Assembly: GCF_015706575.1 (NCBI RefSeq)
Contig: NW_024037064.1
Location: 2,789,427 to 2,853,426 of the forward strand
Origin: Patiria miniata
Lineage: Eukaryota; Echinodermata; Asteroidea; Valvatida; Asterinidae
Direction: 5' to 3'
Length of the DNA: 64,000 nucleotides
Both the position numbers and the translations under genes were made by a program. Below the pieces are notes generated by a model. That model had not been told where the DNA came from. It did not search any database and saw only the letters and a program-made list of their open reading frames with translations. Shown piece by piece: positions 38,601-49,131 of this stretch. Each line of letters opens with the position of its first letter. Positions within the stretch are counted from its first letter, which is position 1.

Positions 38601-41600
38601 CTGGCTGCTGATTCATGGTACTCTGGCTCTGGGGATTTGGATACAAATGCTGATGCTGGTTATTGAACTCGTCCTGATGATGGACTGGATGGCCTTGTTG
38701 TGCACTGTAGGGTTGTTGAAACATAGGATCCTGTGTGCCCTGGGATTTAGACGAAGTCTGCCGCTCCCTGTTCTGACCTGCCTGAGGTGTATATTGGATG
38801 CCCCTATCCTGGTAGCTTGCTCCAGAAGCACCCCTTGACACAGATGGGTAATCTTCTGGTTTTTCAAAGTCTTCCTTCTTATACGTGCTGCTTAGTGGCT
38901 TCCTGGTCTTCGGAGGAGTGTGATTTGTTATGCTTTTCTTCTCCTCAACTTCCAAATCATTGTTGATGGCTCTCTGAACAGCAGATTTGTTATCTCTACC
39001 ATGCTTTTGGGCAGCATCTGTTTCAAACCTCAGATCCCTGTAAGGGTCTCCCTCTTTGGTCTCTGAAACAGGTGGAGTCCTACCCCGACCCATGGATTTT
39101 CCAGACATTACTGTGCCAACACTTCTAAGTCTCACCTCTCCAAAGGGTGTCCTTGATTTTGAAGCACTGCTGCTAGGACTCTCTGTCTTATCTTGAAAGG
39201 GAGGAGGGCGAGTTGATTCATTAACCCCTTCTTGCTGTGCAGCAGTTTTCTGTATCATAGGTTCTGAGATATGTTTTGGTGTGCTGTGCCGTGGTGGAAG
39301 TGTTTCATTTGACAGACCATTTTGATTTCCCACTTCATTTTTTACAATTGGTTCCTCCACTGGAAAGGGCTTAGCAATTGTAATTTTTCCACCATGGGAT
39401 TTCTTGCCACTGGGACTTCTTCCATCATCAGCAGATGTCCTTCTGGCATTGATGGTTTGTAACTCAAGCGGGCTTTTCTCCTTTGGTGGTGTTGGCTTAA
39501 TCCGGAACTCAACTTTTGGTTCTTCAGGTTTCGTCTGCGTTCCATGGAGATCCCTGTAAAGAGGTTTGCCAAAGTGATCAACAGGGCTTCCCTTCTCATC
39601 AAGGAAGTGTTCTCCTTCGTCTCCACTATCATCAGATATGTAAGCCACCCGGACCTCTTCTCCGTTCTTCCTGACAATTTGAGAGTCTGAGTGTTCAACT
39701 CTTGGCACCTCAACTGCAGCATCTGATTTAGACCTTGTTCTCTTAAGGAGCTCCTTAGCAGAAAGCTCATCAGCAGGGATGGGTGTTGCCTTTATCCTAT
39801 TACTCAGACTTCTGACACGGGTTTGATTTCCTTGCACCGTGTTCCCTTGACTTTGAGGATTTTGCTGTGGTGATCTCCTTTTGTTGCTACTGTTTGACCC
39901 AGCAGACCCTTTTTGATTTGCTGAACCACGCTGTCTTGCAAGGTCCGAGTAATTAGGACGATTGGATCCTCTTGATCCCAAGCCACGACTTCCAGACCTT
40001 GAGGGGGTCTTCCTTCTACCTTGAGGAGGAAGGTCTTTCAATCCTGCAGATCCCCCAGCACTAGGAGATCCATGTGAATTTGAATGCTTCCCTGATCCCA
40101 AGCCACCGAGAATCTCCCTACTAGAATTGGCTGACGAGTTATTACTACTGTGACCACTCCTTAGAGCTACATCACTATGTAATGGCGAGATGCTAAGTGG
40201 CTGCTTATTTCCTGGCCGTTCTTCCTGAGGACTGTTTTGTTTTGGTGCATGAGCATTAGCCGACTCATCTTCTCTTTGAGGCGGGATAGTATTTGGCACA
40301 TTGTACGACTCCTCTTCTTCTAAGGAATCATAAGGTGCATCCTCGGCACCGTTGTCATCTGTATCATCTTTTTCATGAGTATCATTAGGATGTGTTGGCT
40401 CACGTGCCTGTTCTGGATACCCATCATCTAATGAGTCTTGGGGATAAGTTTCAGAAACTTGGGTGTTTGGGAAACCTAGGGCAGTACGATTTATTGCAGC
40501 ATTATCAGGCTCCTCAAAATCCAATGAATCGGGTGGTACAGCATTATTTGAATCCCTAGTGGGTTGTCCATAATCAAGCGAATCATTTGGTGTTTGATCA
40601 AAGGGTTCCTGTTGCTCATGTGGTGCCTGATTTCTGTCATCATATTGTTCCTCATCATCTGCATAATCTTGATTATCATATCTCCTGGGGTAACTTGAGG
40701 AGATCGATGGGGTTTGACCTTTTGGGTAGTTATTTTCGTCTTCTGGCATGTAGGCATTCTCACGAGGTACATTGTCATGAGCATCCCCTTTGGGGTAACT
40801 ACCTCCTTGAGGATAATTGCCTTCTTCTGGATACCCACTCTCTTCTGGATACCGAGCATCCTCATGGTATCCGTCTTCGTTGGGATAACTATCCCTTTCA
40901 GGATAGTTTCCACCTTCCGGATAGTTATCTTCTTTAGGATAACTATCCGCCGTGGGATCTACACCAGGTTTAGAATTGTTCCTTATGCCTTCATCTTCAG
41001 CAGGATTATTCTCATACTCAGTATCCTCAAATTGGTCTTGATCTGGATAGTTTACAGGAGCTCCATTGTTTTCAACACCTGTGACTTCCTCTGGCTGTCT
41101 TATGGGGGACAGACCAACCTGGCCTGCAGTGTTGTCATTTGCATGGTCTCCTTCCTCTGTGGGTTCACTGTTTACTATATCCCCATATGGGTGTGATATC
41201 TGATCATCATCTCCATTGGGATATGCCCCAGTGAGGTTGTCATTCTCTTGGCCCCTATCATCAGGATATCTGGTTGGTGTGGCTTGATCTTCATATGCAC
41301 TTTCTGGATCAGGATAATTACTTGCAATTGGATCATTTGAACCATTAATAGGTTCACTTTGTCCTTGGGGATCCTTGGAATAGGCATTTGTCTCATCTCC
41401 ATACGCGGCAGGCTCATCTGCATAATTGGCAGGTTCATTACTGTGATCAGATGCCACATCTTCAACACTCCCCCCTCTGGTATCGTCCCGAGATCCACTG
41501 CTTCCAGATTTGTGAGAAGTTTGTCTCTCTGACGCTGGCTGTTTTTTCTTTCTTTTGGCACTCTTATTGGTTTCCTCAAGGTTTTTTCTATTAAGGACGC

Positions 41601-41865
41601 CTTCAGGCTCCATCCCAAGGTCCTTGAAGGATTGCCGGACCCGCTCCTTCAGGTCATCCTGATACTGTTTTTCTGCATTGAGACTATCCTGAGAATCCGC
41701 AGGTTCGTCAATAGGAGAGTCATCCATACCTCGACTATCAGCTGACGAGTTGCTTGCTGGACGCTCATCTAAGGAGTCTCTGAACTGATCCGGGTAGCCC
41801 CTGCCTTCATCATCAGGCTGGTCGACGCCCGGCAACTCCCCTCCCATGTTGTTATTTACCTCCAT
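29684..41865 (-). CDS. Large disordered protein, JHY (C11orf63)-like candidate
   Basis: Coding exons on the minus strand are 41865-37404, 36172-36003, 34791-34654 and 29947-29684. All introns are GT..AG and the phases join exactly (phase 1, then 0, 0), giving about 1677 residues. The start is the first ATG (41863-41865) after an in-frame TAG in the leader. Exon 1 is almost wholly disordered: acidic Asp/Asn/Glu-rich, then a hexapeptide Y-P repeat (about residues 305-362), a Ser/Lys-rich middle and a Gln/Pro/Tyr-rich end. The last three exons are conserved-looking. They contain KDYRNLKSDIRLGGLGPD, QEKVNRQRDYAKTVMQQNKK, and AMEYSKKIPKPRMPTPPEVL, then a Glu/Arg coiled coil. This C-terminal pattern matches my recollection of JHY, a protein needed for ependymal motile cilia in mouse, but the vertebrate protein is about half as long, so the name is tentative while the gene model is strong. 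Confidence 0.85.
32470..32805 (+). pseudogene. LINE C-terminal fragment
   Basis: Two overlapping + frames give WRDKVRNEVLYGNLPRI and TRRLRLAGHCVRHPEES, then LILWEPTHGEASRGGQMLTY, followed by VDQLRRDAGL. This is the typical C-terminal tail after the reverse transcriptase in RTE/CR1-type LINEs. There is one frameshift near 32630. It lies in the JHY-like intron, opposite to the gene. The 31600-32170 stretch upstream may belong to the same element but has no clear motif. Confidence 0.7.
34418..34524. repeat. Short inverted repeat
   Basis: A hairpin with arms CAGTCTTGG...GCAGCGCTACCCA and its complement around a loop at about 34465-34475. It is probably a MITE remnant in the intron. Confidence 0.7.
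35359..35508. repeat. 150-bp hairpin element
   Basis: Arms pair GGACACTTTTGG...GTTGGTGGCA with TGCCACCAACG...AAGTCTCC. The core GTTTGCGTCATATTGAGCATG...CATGACGTAAACAATTG is shared with 45811-45889. A MITE family member in a JHY-like intron. Confidence 0.75.
36308..36466. repeat. 159-bp hairpin MITE
   Basis: Arms TATAGGGCCATCGCAG and CTGCGATGGCCCTATA, extended outward by TTTGGT/GCCAAA. TA dinucleotides at the arm ends could be target duplications. In a JHY-like intron. Confidence 0.75.
36738..36929. repeat. 192-bp inverted repeat rich in AACTGGTT
   Basis: Outer arms are CTCCCAGATGAAAATTCCAG and CTGGAATTTTCATATGGGAG. The inside is a tangle of direct and inverted AACTGGTTT units that can fold in several ways. 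It lies in the first coding intron of the JHY-like gene. Confidence 0.75.
40770..40950 (-). repeat. Coding hexapeptide repeat in the JHY-like gene
   Basis: Nine or so six-residue units of the form x-Y-P-x-x-x (for example NYPEGG, NYPERD, SYPNED, GYPEEG), encoded by an 18-bp tandem repeat. Such repeats change copy number easily. Confidence 0.85.
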
Positions 41866-42133
41866 TGCTCCACCGCGATTGGACAATGGGTCTTCCTGGC
41901 ACAGTGCATCACAGAAAGGCTTCTGCTGGTTAGGGAGGCTTCCTGTTTCTTGATCATCATTGTTGTTGAGATGGAAATTGATGCGACAATGAGATGATGC
42001 GACCAGAGCTAGGCTTGGAAGGAGCGGCGGTGGCTAGATCCCTGGAGCGGTGTGGTGGCTGTTGATACCATGGATCACAATTTGTAGACTTCTACTTGAC
42101 AGTAAGCTGATAACCTGTGTGATGCTGACAATA
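41866..42133 (-). other. 5' untranslated part of the JHY-like coding exon
   Basis: On the minus strand a polypyrimidine tract followed by CACAG ends at 42134, giving a good splice acceptor with exon start at 42133. The leader contains several upstream ATGs and a TAG in the main frame before the start codon. The promoter exon lies further right and was not found. Confidence 0.65.
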
Positions 42134-42454
42134 CTGTGGAAAAGAAAAAAGAGACAGAAATTAGTACGAACAAGATTAGTACAAGAACTAAGTACCTGCA
42201 CTTGTGGTGTACATTGTCTTCTAAACTTTACATGCAGGGAAACATGTACATTCACATGCATCTGAAACTATATTTTAACACTTTAATCACAATGGAACAC
42301 TAAGCGATCAGAGAACAAAAAACTGTAATGAGTGAAATGCTAACTGGCAAGTTCCATGAGAATGGAATTTTTAAAAATTAGAAAGTCATCAAAAATTACA
42401 CCATAACATCAGGGGTACTGGTATAAAAGGGGGCGTCAAGGCCATTCATTTTAA
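42134..42454. other. Upstream intron of the JHY-like gene
   Basis: Inferred non-coding intron sequence. Nothing else is recognised here. Confidence 0.45.
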
Positions 42455-42967
42455 AGGGAATGTACATCATTGGCTTTTGCTGTAATTTTCAGAAATGAAC
42501 TATTTGAGAGGTTAGTATAATAGATCGAATATTGTTACACTGAAATTTTTGAAGTTTGGTGTTCGAAAAGGTTGGAAAAACCAAGAAAAACAAAAATGTT
42601 CAAGTAGTCTGGTTCCCTGACTCCACAAAAGATAAAATGGATCAATTTATAGATGATGGAAAATTGTAAAGCAAGGGAACCAGTCTAGCTGGCCTGCACC
42701 CGTTAATGAACATGTAACCAAAAGCAAACAAAATTTGGACTGAACAAAATGGTAAATTTGGAGCAGTAGTTGAAAAATAGTTTTTCCAACGCTGGTCGGC
42801 CGACCACCGTTGGAAATGTTGCAAAAATACCATTTTCTTGAAAATGACTTCACACCAGGTGCAATAATTTTACAAGATGCTTGAGACTGTCATTTACCAA
42901 CATCCTAGTTTTTCGTAAAAACTGGGTAGTTTTATTTTTCGATGTTTGCAAATGTTGTATATTCCCT
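42455..42967. mobile_element. TTAA-flanked MITE, copy B
   Basis: The left flank is TTAA (42451-42454); the right is TCAA (42968-42971), probably a mutated TTAA. The ends are AGGGAATGTACATCATTGG and TTTGCAAATGTTGTATATTC, then CCT. The near-perfect palindrome with half CCAACGCTGGTCGG lies at 42786-42813. It is inverted relative to copy A at 26389-26909. Confidence 0.72.
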
Positions 42968-43703
42968 TCAATGATGTGCCAGTGTGAGATGGAATAGCTA
43001 TGGTCGAATGTATTTTTTTTGGTTAAAAAACACTTTAAATTATGAATTTATTTTTACATGAACAATGTACAATGCAAGTGTTATTGTAAGTTTTTTTGTT
43101 TTTCAGGAAGAGAAAAAGTAAATGTACATTGTATTCTATGGCAAATGAGTTTTTTTGTTTGATTATTAGTTTTTTAAAAGTTTAAAGTTTTACCCAAGAT
43201 GGGCGGACAAACTTTAACATGAGCTACCAAAATATATCTAGAAATCTATGATGAACTATTTTCAATAATTATAATGGCAGACTATGACTTGTACCCTAAT
43301 GACGGAAGGGCACAAAAAGATTTTGCACAGGCTTTAGTGCAAAAAAATGCCAAAAAGCGAAAGGGGATAATTTTTTCCTCGTTTTGGGGGTTTATTGACA
43401 TTTGTAATCTTTGATAAACACATTTGAAAGAAATAGTATCAAAATCGTGGAATAATGTTGTTGTTGTGGGAAAACAATTGGCATCTTTCAAAATTTTCCC
43501 AAATTTTACTTTTGTTGACACGTCAGTGGGCCTATAAAATACAAACCTTTAATAGCCATAACTTGTCAACGGAATGTCTGATTGAAGTGCAACAAACAGT
43601 ACTTATTGTAAGGAGCATTTTTTTTTCTTTCCTAATACAATACAAACCCTGGTTTCTACCTCTGCTCGCTTCCGTCACATTTTGCCAGAATGCCTCACAT
43701 ATA

Positions 43704-44156
43704 CAGGGTGAGTCAAAAAGAACTTGACCGGGATTGGTGATGTTTTTCAAAACAAACAAATGACACCCAAAAGTTCAGTAAAGCATATATTTAACAAGCA
43801 CTCTCTCCTGCTTATTAGAAAAAAAAATGAAACAAATTGATCATTCCTAAGAGGAGTTATGTCTATTTTAATAAAGGTACTCATTTTGCAAGCTGTCCAC
43901 GGAATACTTGAACAAACAAATGTAAAGTAAGCATTTTAGCTGTGTACATTAACATTCAATGGACAGTTACAAACATGAGTGCTTTCAGTAAAACAGGCAT
44001 AACTTCTCTTAGGAATGATCAATTTGTTTCATTCTTTTTTTCAGATAAGCAAAAAAGAAGGCTTGTTTAATATGTGCTTCACTGGGGTTTTGAGTGTCAT
44101 TTGTTTGTTTTGTAAAACATCACCAATCCCGGTCAACTTCTTTTTGACTCACCCTG
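43704..44156. mobile_element. Mariner/Tc1-type MITE, 453 bp
   Basis: The ends are CAGGGTGAGTCAAAAAGAA and TTCTTTTTGACTCACCCTG, with TA on both sides (43702-43703 and 44157-44158). The arms extend inward over about 150 bp each, including CCGGGATTGGTGATGTTTT and its complement, so the whole unit is a long imperfect hairpin. No transposase. Confidence 0.88.
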
Positions 44157-44458
44157 TATGTACTTATGCACACACTTGTAAACCTGATTTTCCAAAGCAA
44201 TACCTTTGTACACTGTCTGCATTCATTATATGCTGACTACTCATACATTGTATACATGTAGTCCCAAGGCAACAATATTGACGTTTCAAACTATTAACAA
44301 ACTGTTGTCATTCAGACTCGTCCAGCTTTCAGGATTGGATGAAATACACTGCAATTAATAATTCATGCTTGTACATTGTTAAGTATTGGGTCAATATGCA
44401 TGTGTAGGTGGGCTGAGCCTAAAGTGGGCAGGATCATCAGCATGTAAAGTATGGTCGA

Positions 44459-45082
44459 GGGCAATTCCACTGTTAGGTCCAAAAAAAAAAAATATTCGAT
44501 CTCTGGTCAGACCAAAGTTCCGGAATTGACGCGGCCACGCGGCTTTTTTTTTTTTTTTGGCTTTTTTTTTTCTTCAAGCTTGGATTATACAGACAAGGTG
44601 GGGTACGATTTTGTTTTTTTGGTGTCCTCATGTACATTGGTGTCCTCCATAATTTGCCTTGGTGCTTTCGATCATTTGCCTTGGTGCAATTTCCCATTCC
44701 TTGGTGCCCTTTGGTAAAACAAAATTGAGGTGCCGAAATAGAGGGCGCTGTTGGAGCTACTGCGGAACATTTTGGAAAAAAAACAAGATCGACGCGCATG
44801 ATTAAAATCGACGCGAGCGCTGACCAGAGACCGACTTATTTTTTTTTTTGGCCTTACTCACATTACATTTTTGTAACGTGAGTAACTGATTTTGTGTGTC
44901 TTGTTTATCATACATAACACATTTTTCTGGATGTCATCTTTGGTGCTTAGGTACATTATTATGTAGGTCTAGGTCTACTCTATCTACCATGGGGATAACA
45001 GTTATTAAAGTATGGTAATTGCTGCCCAAGAAAATTCAAAAGTACATCAAAAATGTAACGCGAGTAACCATGGAATTGCCCT
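44459..45082. mobile_element. Possible TIR element
   Basis: GAGGGCAATTCCA near 44457 and TGGAATTGCCCTTA near 45070 are inverted. A second inverted pair, TCTCTGGTCAG (about 44500) and CTGACCAGAGA (about 44820), suggests nested elements. No clear target duplication. Confidence 0.4.
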
Positions 45083-45810
45083 TATAGTGATGACATGCAT
45101 GACTAAATACAGGCAGGAGTTAAAAAGCCAATTAAAACAAGGAAAGAGTTTTCTAACAAACATTTATTAGGCCTAATGTATGCACATTTGTATGGGGGAG
45201 GAAATAATTTGTCAAAATAGCTCAACTTCAAAGAAATTGTTTATTTTCACTGGAGAGTTTCTCAGATTTGTTCAAGTGCACTACAGAGAACACTACAGTG
45301 GATTTTGTGCCATGATGAGGCGACCATTTATTGGGTAACTTTCCGACCAAATTTCTGGACAATAAAATGTTTCACTGGTTTCAACAGCAAACGTTATTGA
45401 GGTAATAAGCCTTACACGTAAACCAATCAGCCAGTACATGTATTATTTAAATGAGTGAATTTGAACCTTGTCAACAAAGTGGTTTGGCAATTGCATTCAC
45501 TAGCGCAGTGCCCGTCTAAAATGTGCATGTTCGGGAAACGCAAATTGCTGTGCCACTGGTATAGGTTGCATACTTGCAGAGTTTTGGAGAACTGCTCTAA
45601 AAAACAACGCACGCGATTCAATGGTGTTGTTTTCACAGGTTGAACGCACACTTACGTCAAAGTTTGTGCCAAGTTTGAAGTTCGACCACCTACAATGGTC
45701 GCTCAGTCGACTGCAAAAATAATGTGCCCTTGTACATACGAAAACATGGTATGCAGTGCTATTCACCCATACTGGACAATGTATTGCCCTACAATGCACG
45801 TGCGCGTGCC

Positions 45811-45889
45811 CGTCCTTTATGCATTGTTTGCGTCATATTTAGCATGCGCGCTTTAGATTAAACATGACGTAAACAATTGAAAAGAACGG
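45811..45889. repeat. Hairpin core shared with 35359-35508
   Basis: GCATTGTTTGCGTCATATTT through ATGACGTAAACAATTGAAAA matches the core of the intronic hairpin at 35400-35470, while the outer arms differ. Confidence 0.65.
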
Positions 45890-46081
45890 CAGTGCGTGGT
45901 GTTATGTTCAAAGCTATACACTACCACGCTAGGCTTCAGAAAATACTGCTTTTTTTGCAGCTTTTTCGAGAACCGCTCATCCAAACCACTTCAAACTTGA
46001 CACTGCACATTCTGTGGCCCCGAGCAATACACCCGCCGATTTTCAACTCCATACAGTGCCCGGTTTTGGAGATAATCAACG

Positions 46082-46104
46082 GACAGACAGACAGACAGAC
46101 AGAG
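46082..46104. repeat. (GACA)n microsatellite
   Basis: Five consecutive GACA/ACAG units. Confidence 0.8.
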
Positions 46105-46582
46105 ATTCCTGGAATTATAGTAAGGATGAGGAACTCTGAAGTGCACTTTAAAATCATTGGACCAACCAAACTAGTTGGCGACATTCTCAATAAATACCCC
46201 TGGAACTATGGGTATTACTTGTAATACCCATAGGTAGGCATATCAACGCAAACATGCTGTATAGTGCACGAATATTATTCAATCAATCTGCCAGAATGAA
46301 GTCCTCTGAGTTTTGGAGTGATCGCAGTATATTTGTACCCCAAGACCTATGCCCAGTACTTCTTGACATACTCATGCTCAAAACGCTAAAACTAAAAGGG
46401 TTGAAATCGATCCCGATGGTGCAAAAAAATGATGAAAACAGTCTCTGTTCTGTACCGAAGCTACAGCTTGAGTTTTAACGTTCTAACGTGCTCACGAAGC
46501 ATTGTTGGCGGGACGTCAGAGTCTTTCAGTCTGGGAACCGACCACAGACCCCGAATCGCAAGGCCCAAACAAACCGTGCAGG

Positions 46583-46751
46583 AAAATCATGATTTCTACC
46601 CCAAAAATCTGTCCAAAATTGCAAACCGGGTATTATTAGAATTGAGAAAAGTCTGCTTTTGATTGTATAGAAGTTGATTTTGAGCAATAAAAAAATGTTT
46701 CAAAATTTTGAGTCAAAAACATTTTTTTATTGCTCAAAATCAACTTCTATA
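46583..46751. repeat. Foldback element, left arm and inner palindrome
   Basis: 46583-46665 is the reverse complement of 53448-53530. 46666-46751 is itself a palindrome with arms TATAGAAGTTGATTTTGAGC and its complement around a short AT loop. Together with the right arm it makes a compact foldback that was split by the LTR element. Confidence 0.85.
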
Positions 46752-46755
46752 CAAT

Positions 46756-47131
46756 TGTAGTGCTTCACGGTGTATCTACACATGCGTCAGGAGCGTGAAC
46801 CGAGACGGTGCTTGCCGCGGCCGACTTCACTTCTTACGGGTCCGAATTCCTCGTAAAAAGACAAGCCCGCAGGATTACTGTTAATCCCAGGCTTGAGTCC
46901 GATCCGGCAACTTGGGTCTCGAACGCAAAGGAGACGGATTGGTGCAGAAACACGAGAACACTAGAAGTTCTAGAAGAGTTTTGGTAACAACCATGTGACA
47001 ATGTTTATCATACAACAACGACTGATCTAAGATGGCGGCGCCCACGAAAAACGATAAATTGATCATCGGTCACGTGACCGCATAATTCTGATACATTGAT
47101 TAGTACGGGTGAAATATCAACTGGCACTACA
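46756..47131 (-). repeat. 3' LTR of the young Ty3/gypsy element
   Basis: 376 bp, from TGTAGTG to CACTACA, a 7-bp perfect terminal inverted repeat. Confidence 0.92.
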
Positions 47132-47151
47132 CTCCTCCCACTTTTCTTCTT
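47132..47151 (-). other. Polypurine tract
   Basis: On the minus strand it reads AAGAAGAAAAGTGGGAGGAG, directly followed by the LTR start TGTAGTGCC. It primes plus-strand synthesis. Confidence 0.8.
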
Positions 47152-47347
47152 TGGATGATGGTGTGGGGGGCTCTTAACATAAGTTAGTGAAAACTACAAG
47201 TATTACAAATACTAAACATGGAAAAACACTACATAAAAAACCCAACACTAAATAAGTGCCATTCCTCCTAACTGAAGGAAAGCATTGGTAGAGGTTCATA
47301 TTGCTCCCTATACAGCGGCAAAGGCTGAGAGAGTTCTATGTCCTGTT

Positions 47348-48190
47348 TCAGTGGAAGAATGCCCTCGCGTTTGTTTCGGTTAGTTCAAGAACTTCTTCCG
47401 GTGAGATGTCTCCCAGAATGGTGGCCACCGACTCAGCTGTGTAGTCAAGTAGAGATGGGGCATTCAGTTTCTTGCCAACTGGGGGGCAGTAAGGCGCATC
47501 GGTCTCCAGAAGCAGCTTGTTCCTTGGAACTGACTTCAGGGCAGCCCTCTGTCGACTGTTGAAGTTGTTCGCCATGTTACTTATGCTGAAGTGGGTACTG
47601 GGGAAGGACTCCAGCCACTGCTGGACTACCTCTGTGGTGCTGGAGAAACAGTGCAGCTGGATCTTCTGACTTCCCTTGATGATTGGTGTTATGACGTCCA
47701 GGCATCGCATAGCCCTTGTCTGGCTGTTGGGGAAATGCCTGTTCAATAGCCGCCAGATTAGTCAACGGAATCCTGGAACCTCTGGCCAACAATCTGTCAA
47801 GATGGAAGTGGCTATCGAAGCTGCGGATGAGAGTCTTCTCCGCCTTCTTGTATGGGGCACTTCCTGTGGATCCCGAATGCGGGATCTGTTTCTCGTCCTG
47901 CTGCAGGACTTCCTGTCTGGGGCTGGGGGGAATTTGCTCCAATGATGCTTGGATGCTAGTGGATGTCTCCGAAGAACAGCGGAGTCCGGTAGATGGATAC
48001 CGTCGTCTAAGCTCCCCCATCCCTTGAGGCGATATTTCTCCTGCCAATACCAGTAAGCACCTCCAGTGAGACAATGCTGCTACACTGTTGACGGGGTGCA
48101 GGGAAAATTCCACCGGCACTGGCCACCCTGCCACTCGGCACATTCCTACCATGGCACTCCTTTGTTCTGGTGTGATGTGCCACCCCGGCT
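47348..48190 (-). pseudogene. TatD-family (TATDN2-like) hydrolase region in a retroelement
   Basis: TatD proteins are metal-dependent nucleases with a TIM-barrel fold. The minus frame 47577-48152 has VEFSLHPVNSVAALSHW, then RSFDSHFHLDRLL, which is the TatD N-terminal metal-binding D-S-H-x-H-L-D. A frameshift near 47740 leads into 47348-47746, which has KIQLHCFSSTTEVVQQWL (the H-C-F-S/T motif) and RNKLLLETDAPYCPP (the E-T-D-A-P-Y metal/active-site motif), ending in TNARAFF. The middle of the barrel, with its Glu and His ligands, is deleted, so this copy is inactive. The region follows the broken RNase H of the same LTR element, in the same orientation, and ends about 200 bp before the purine tract. 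Confidence 0.82.
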
Positions 48191-48219
48191 TGATGACATC
48201 TCTGTTTCTAGACTATGTT

Positions 48220-49131
48220 CTAGACTATGGCTATGTTCGACGCATCAGTGTCCAGGATAAATTCATCGTGCGTGTTAGGTAGAGCAAGGACAGGCGGTTG
48301 CATCATCTTGTCTCTTAGGGCATTGAAGGCTGTCTCCTGCTCCTCCTCCCAACGGAATTCTTTGCGTCCTGTGATGGCATACAATGGAACCGCAAGTTCC
48401 GCAAAGTCGGGGATGAAGGCTCTGTGGTAATTCACAAAGCCTAGGAATCGCTCGACATCCTTGGTGTTTTGAGGTGTTGACCAGGACTTCACTGCACTTA
48501 TATCTGCGTCTGAGATTGCAATGGAGTTTTCGTTGACAATTCTACCCAAGAATTCCACCTTTTTTGAACAGAAGGCACACTTTTTGGGTTTGAGTTTAAG
48601 TCCGTGCTGTCTGAAGCGCTCTAGTGCCTCAGCTAGATTGTGGAGATGTTCCTGGAAGTTACTTCCTAGGGTGACAATATCATCTAGGAATGCCAAGGCA
48701 GTTTTCCAATTCAAGCCTCTGAGGATTAGGTTGATTACTCTGGAAAACGTGGAAGGACTATTGCAGAGGCCAAATGGCATTTTGGTGAACTCAAATAAGC
48801 CATATTTGGTGATGAATGCCGTCTTTTTGCGATCCTCTTTACGCAAGTTGACCTGCCAGTATCCCCAGATAGCATCAAGTTTCGAGAACCAACGGTTTCC
48901 CGATAATGTGTCAACACAGTCCTCGACCAGTGGGAGAGGGTAAACGTCCTTAACAGTTATGTTATTGAGGGCCCTATAGTCAACGCAAAAGCGGACTGTA
49001 CCGTCCCTCTTTCTAACTAGAACCGGCGGAGATGCCCATTCAGAGACCGAAGGTTGGATGACTCCAGCCTCTAGCATTTTGTCCAGCTCTTTCTCCTCCT
49101 CTCCAGCAAACTGAACTGGCGTTCTTCTCAT
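48220..49131 (-). CDS. Ty3/gypsy reverse transcriptase with truncated RNase H
   Basis: An open frame of 303 codons begins RRTPVQFAGEEEKELDKML. Motifs follow in order: VRFCVDYRALNNITVKDVYP, WFSKLDAIWGYWQVNL (first catalytic Asp), TKMPFGLCNSPSTFSRV, and LAFLDDIVTL (DD pair). LKLKPKKCAFCSKKVEFLG and the thumb LGFVNYHRAFIPDFAELAVP come next. RNase H starts at FILDTDASN and is cut by TAG. The duplicated CTAGACTATG at 48208-48228 marks the deletion junction beyond which the TatD-like region begins. Catalytic residues look intact. Confidence 0.88.
   Translation of the reverse strand: MRRTPVQFAGEEEKELDKMLEAGVIQPSVSEWASPPVLVRKRDGTVRFCVDYRALNNITVKDVYPLPLVEDCVDTLSGNRWFSKLDAIWGYWQVNLRKEDRKKTAFITKYGLFEFTKMPFGLCNSPSTFSRVINLILRGLNWKTALAFLDDIVTLGSNFQEHLHNLAEALERFRQHGLKLKPKKCAFCSKKVEFLGRIVNENSIAISDADISAVKSWSTPQNTKDVERFLGFVNYHRAFIPDFAELAVPLYAITGRKEFRWEEEQETAFNALRDKMMQPPVLALPNTHDEFILDTDASNIAIV

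Larger units (their letters stand above)
45083..46582. other. Intergenic repeat-rich stretch
   Basis: This holds the 45811-45889 hairpin core and a GACA microsatellite. No gene was recognised. Confidence 0.4.
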
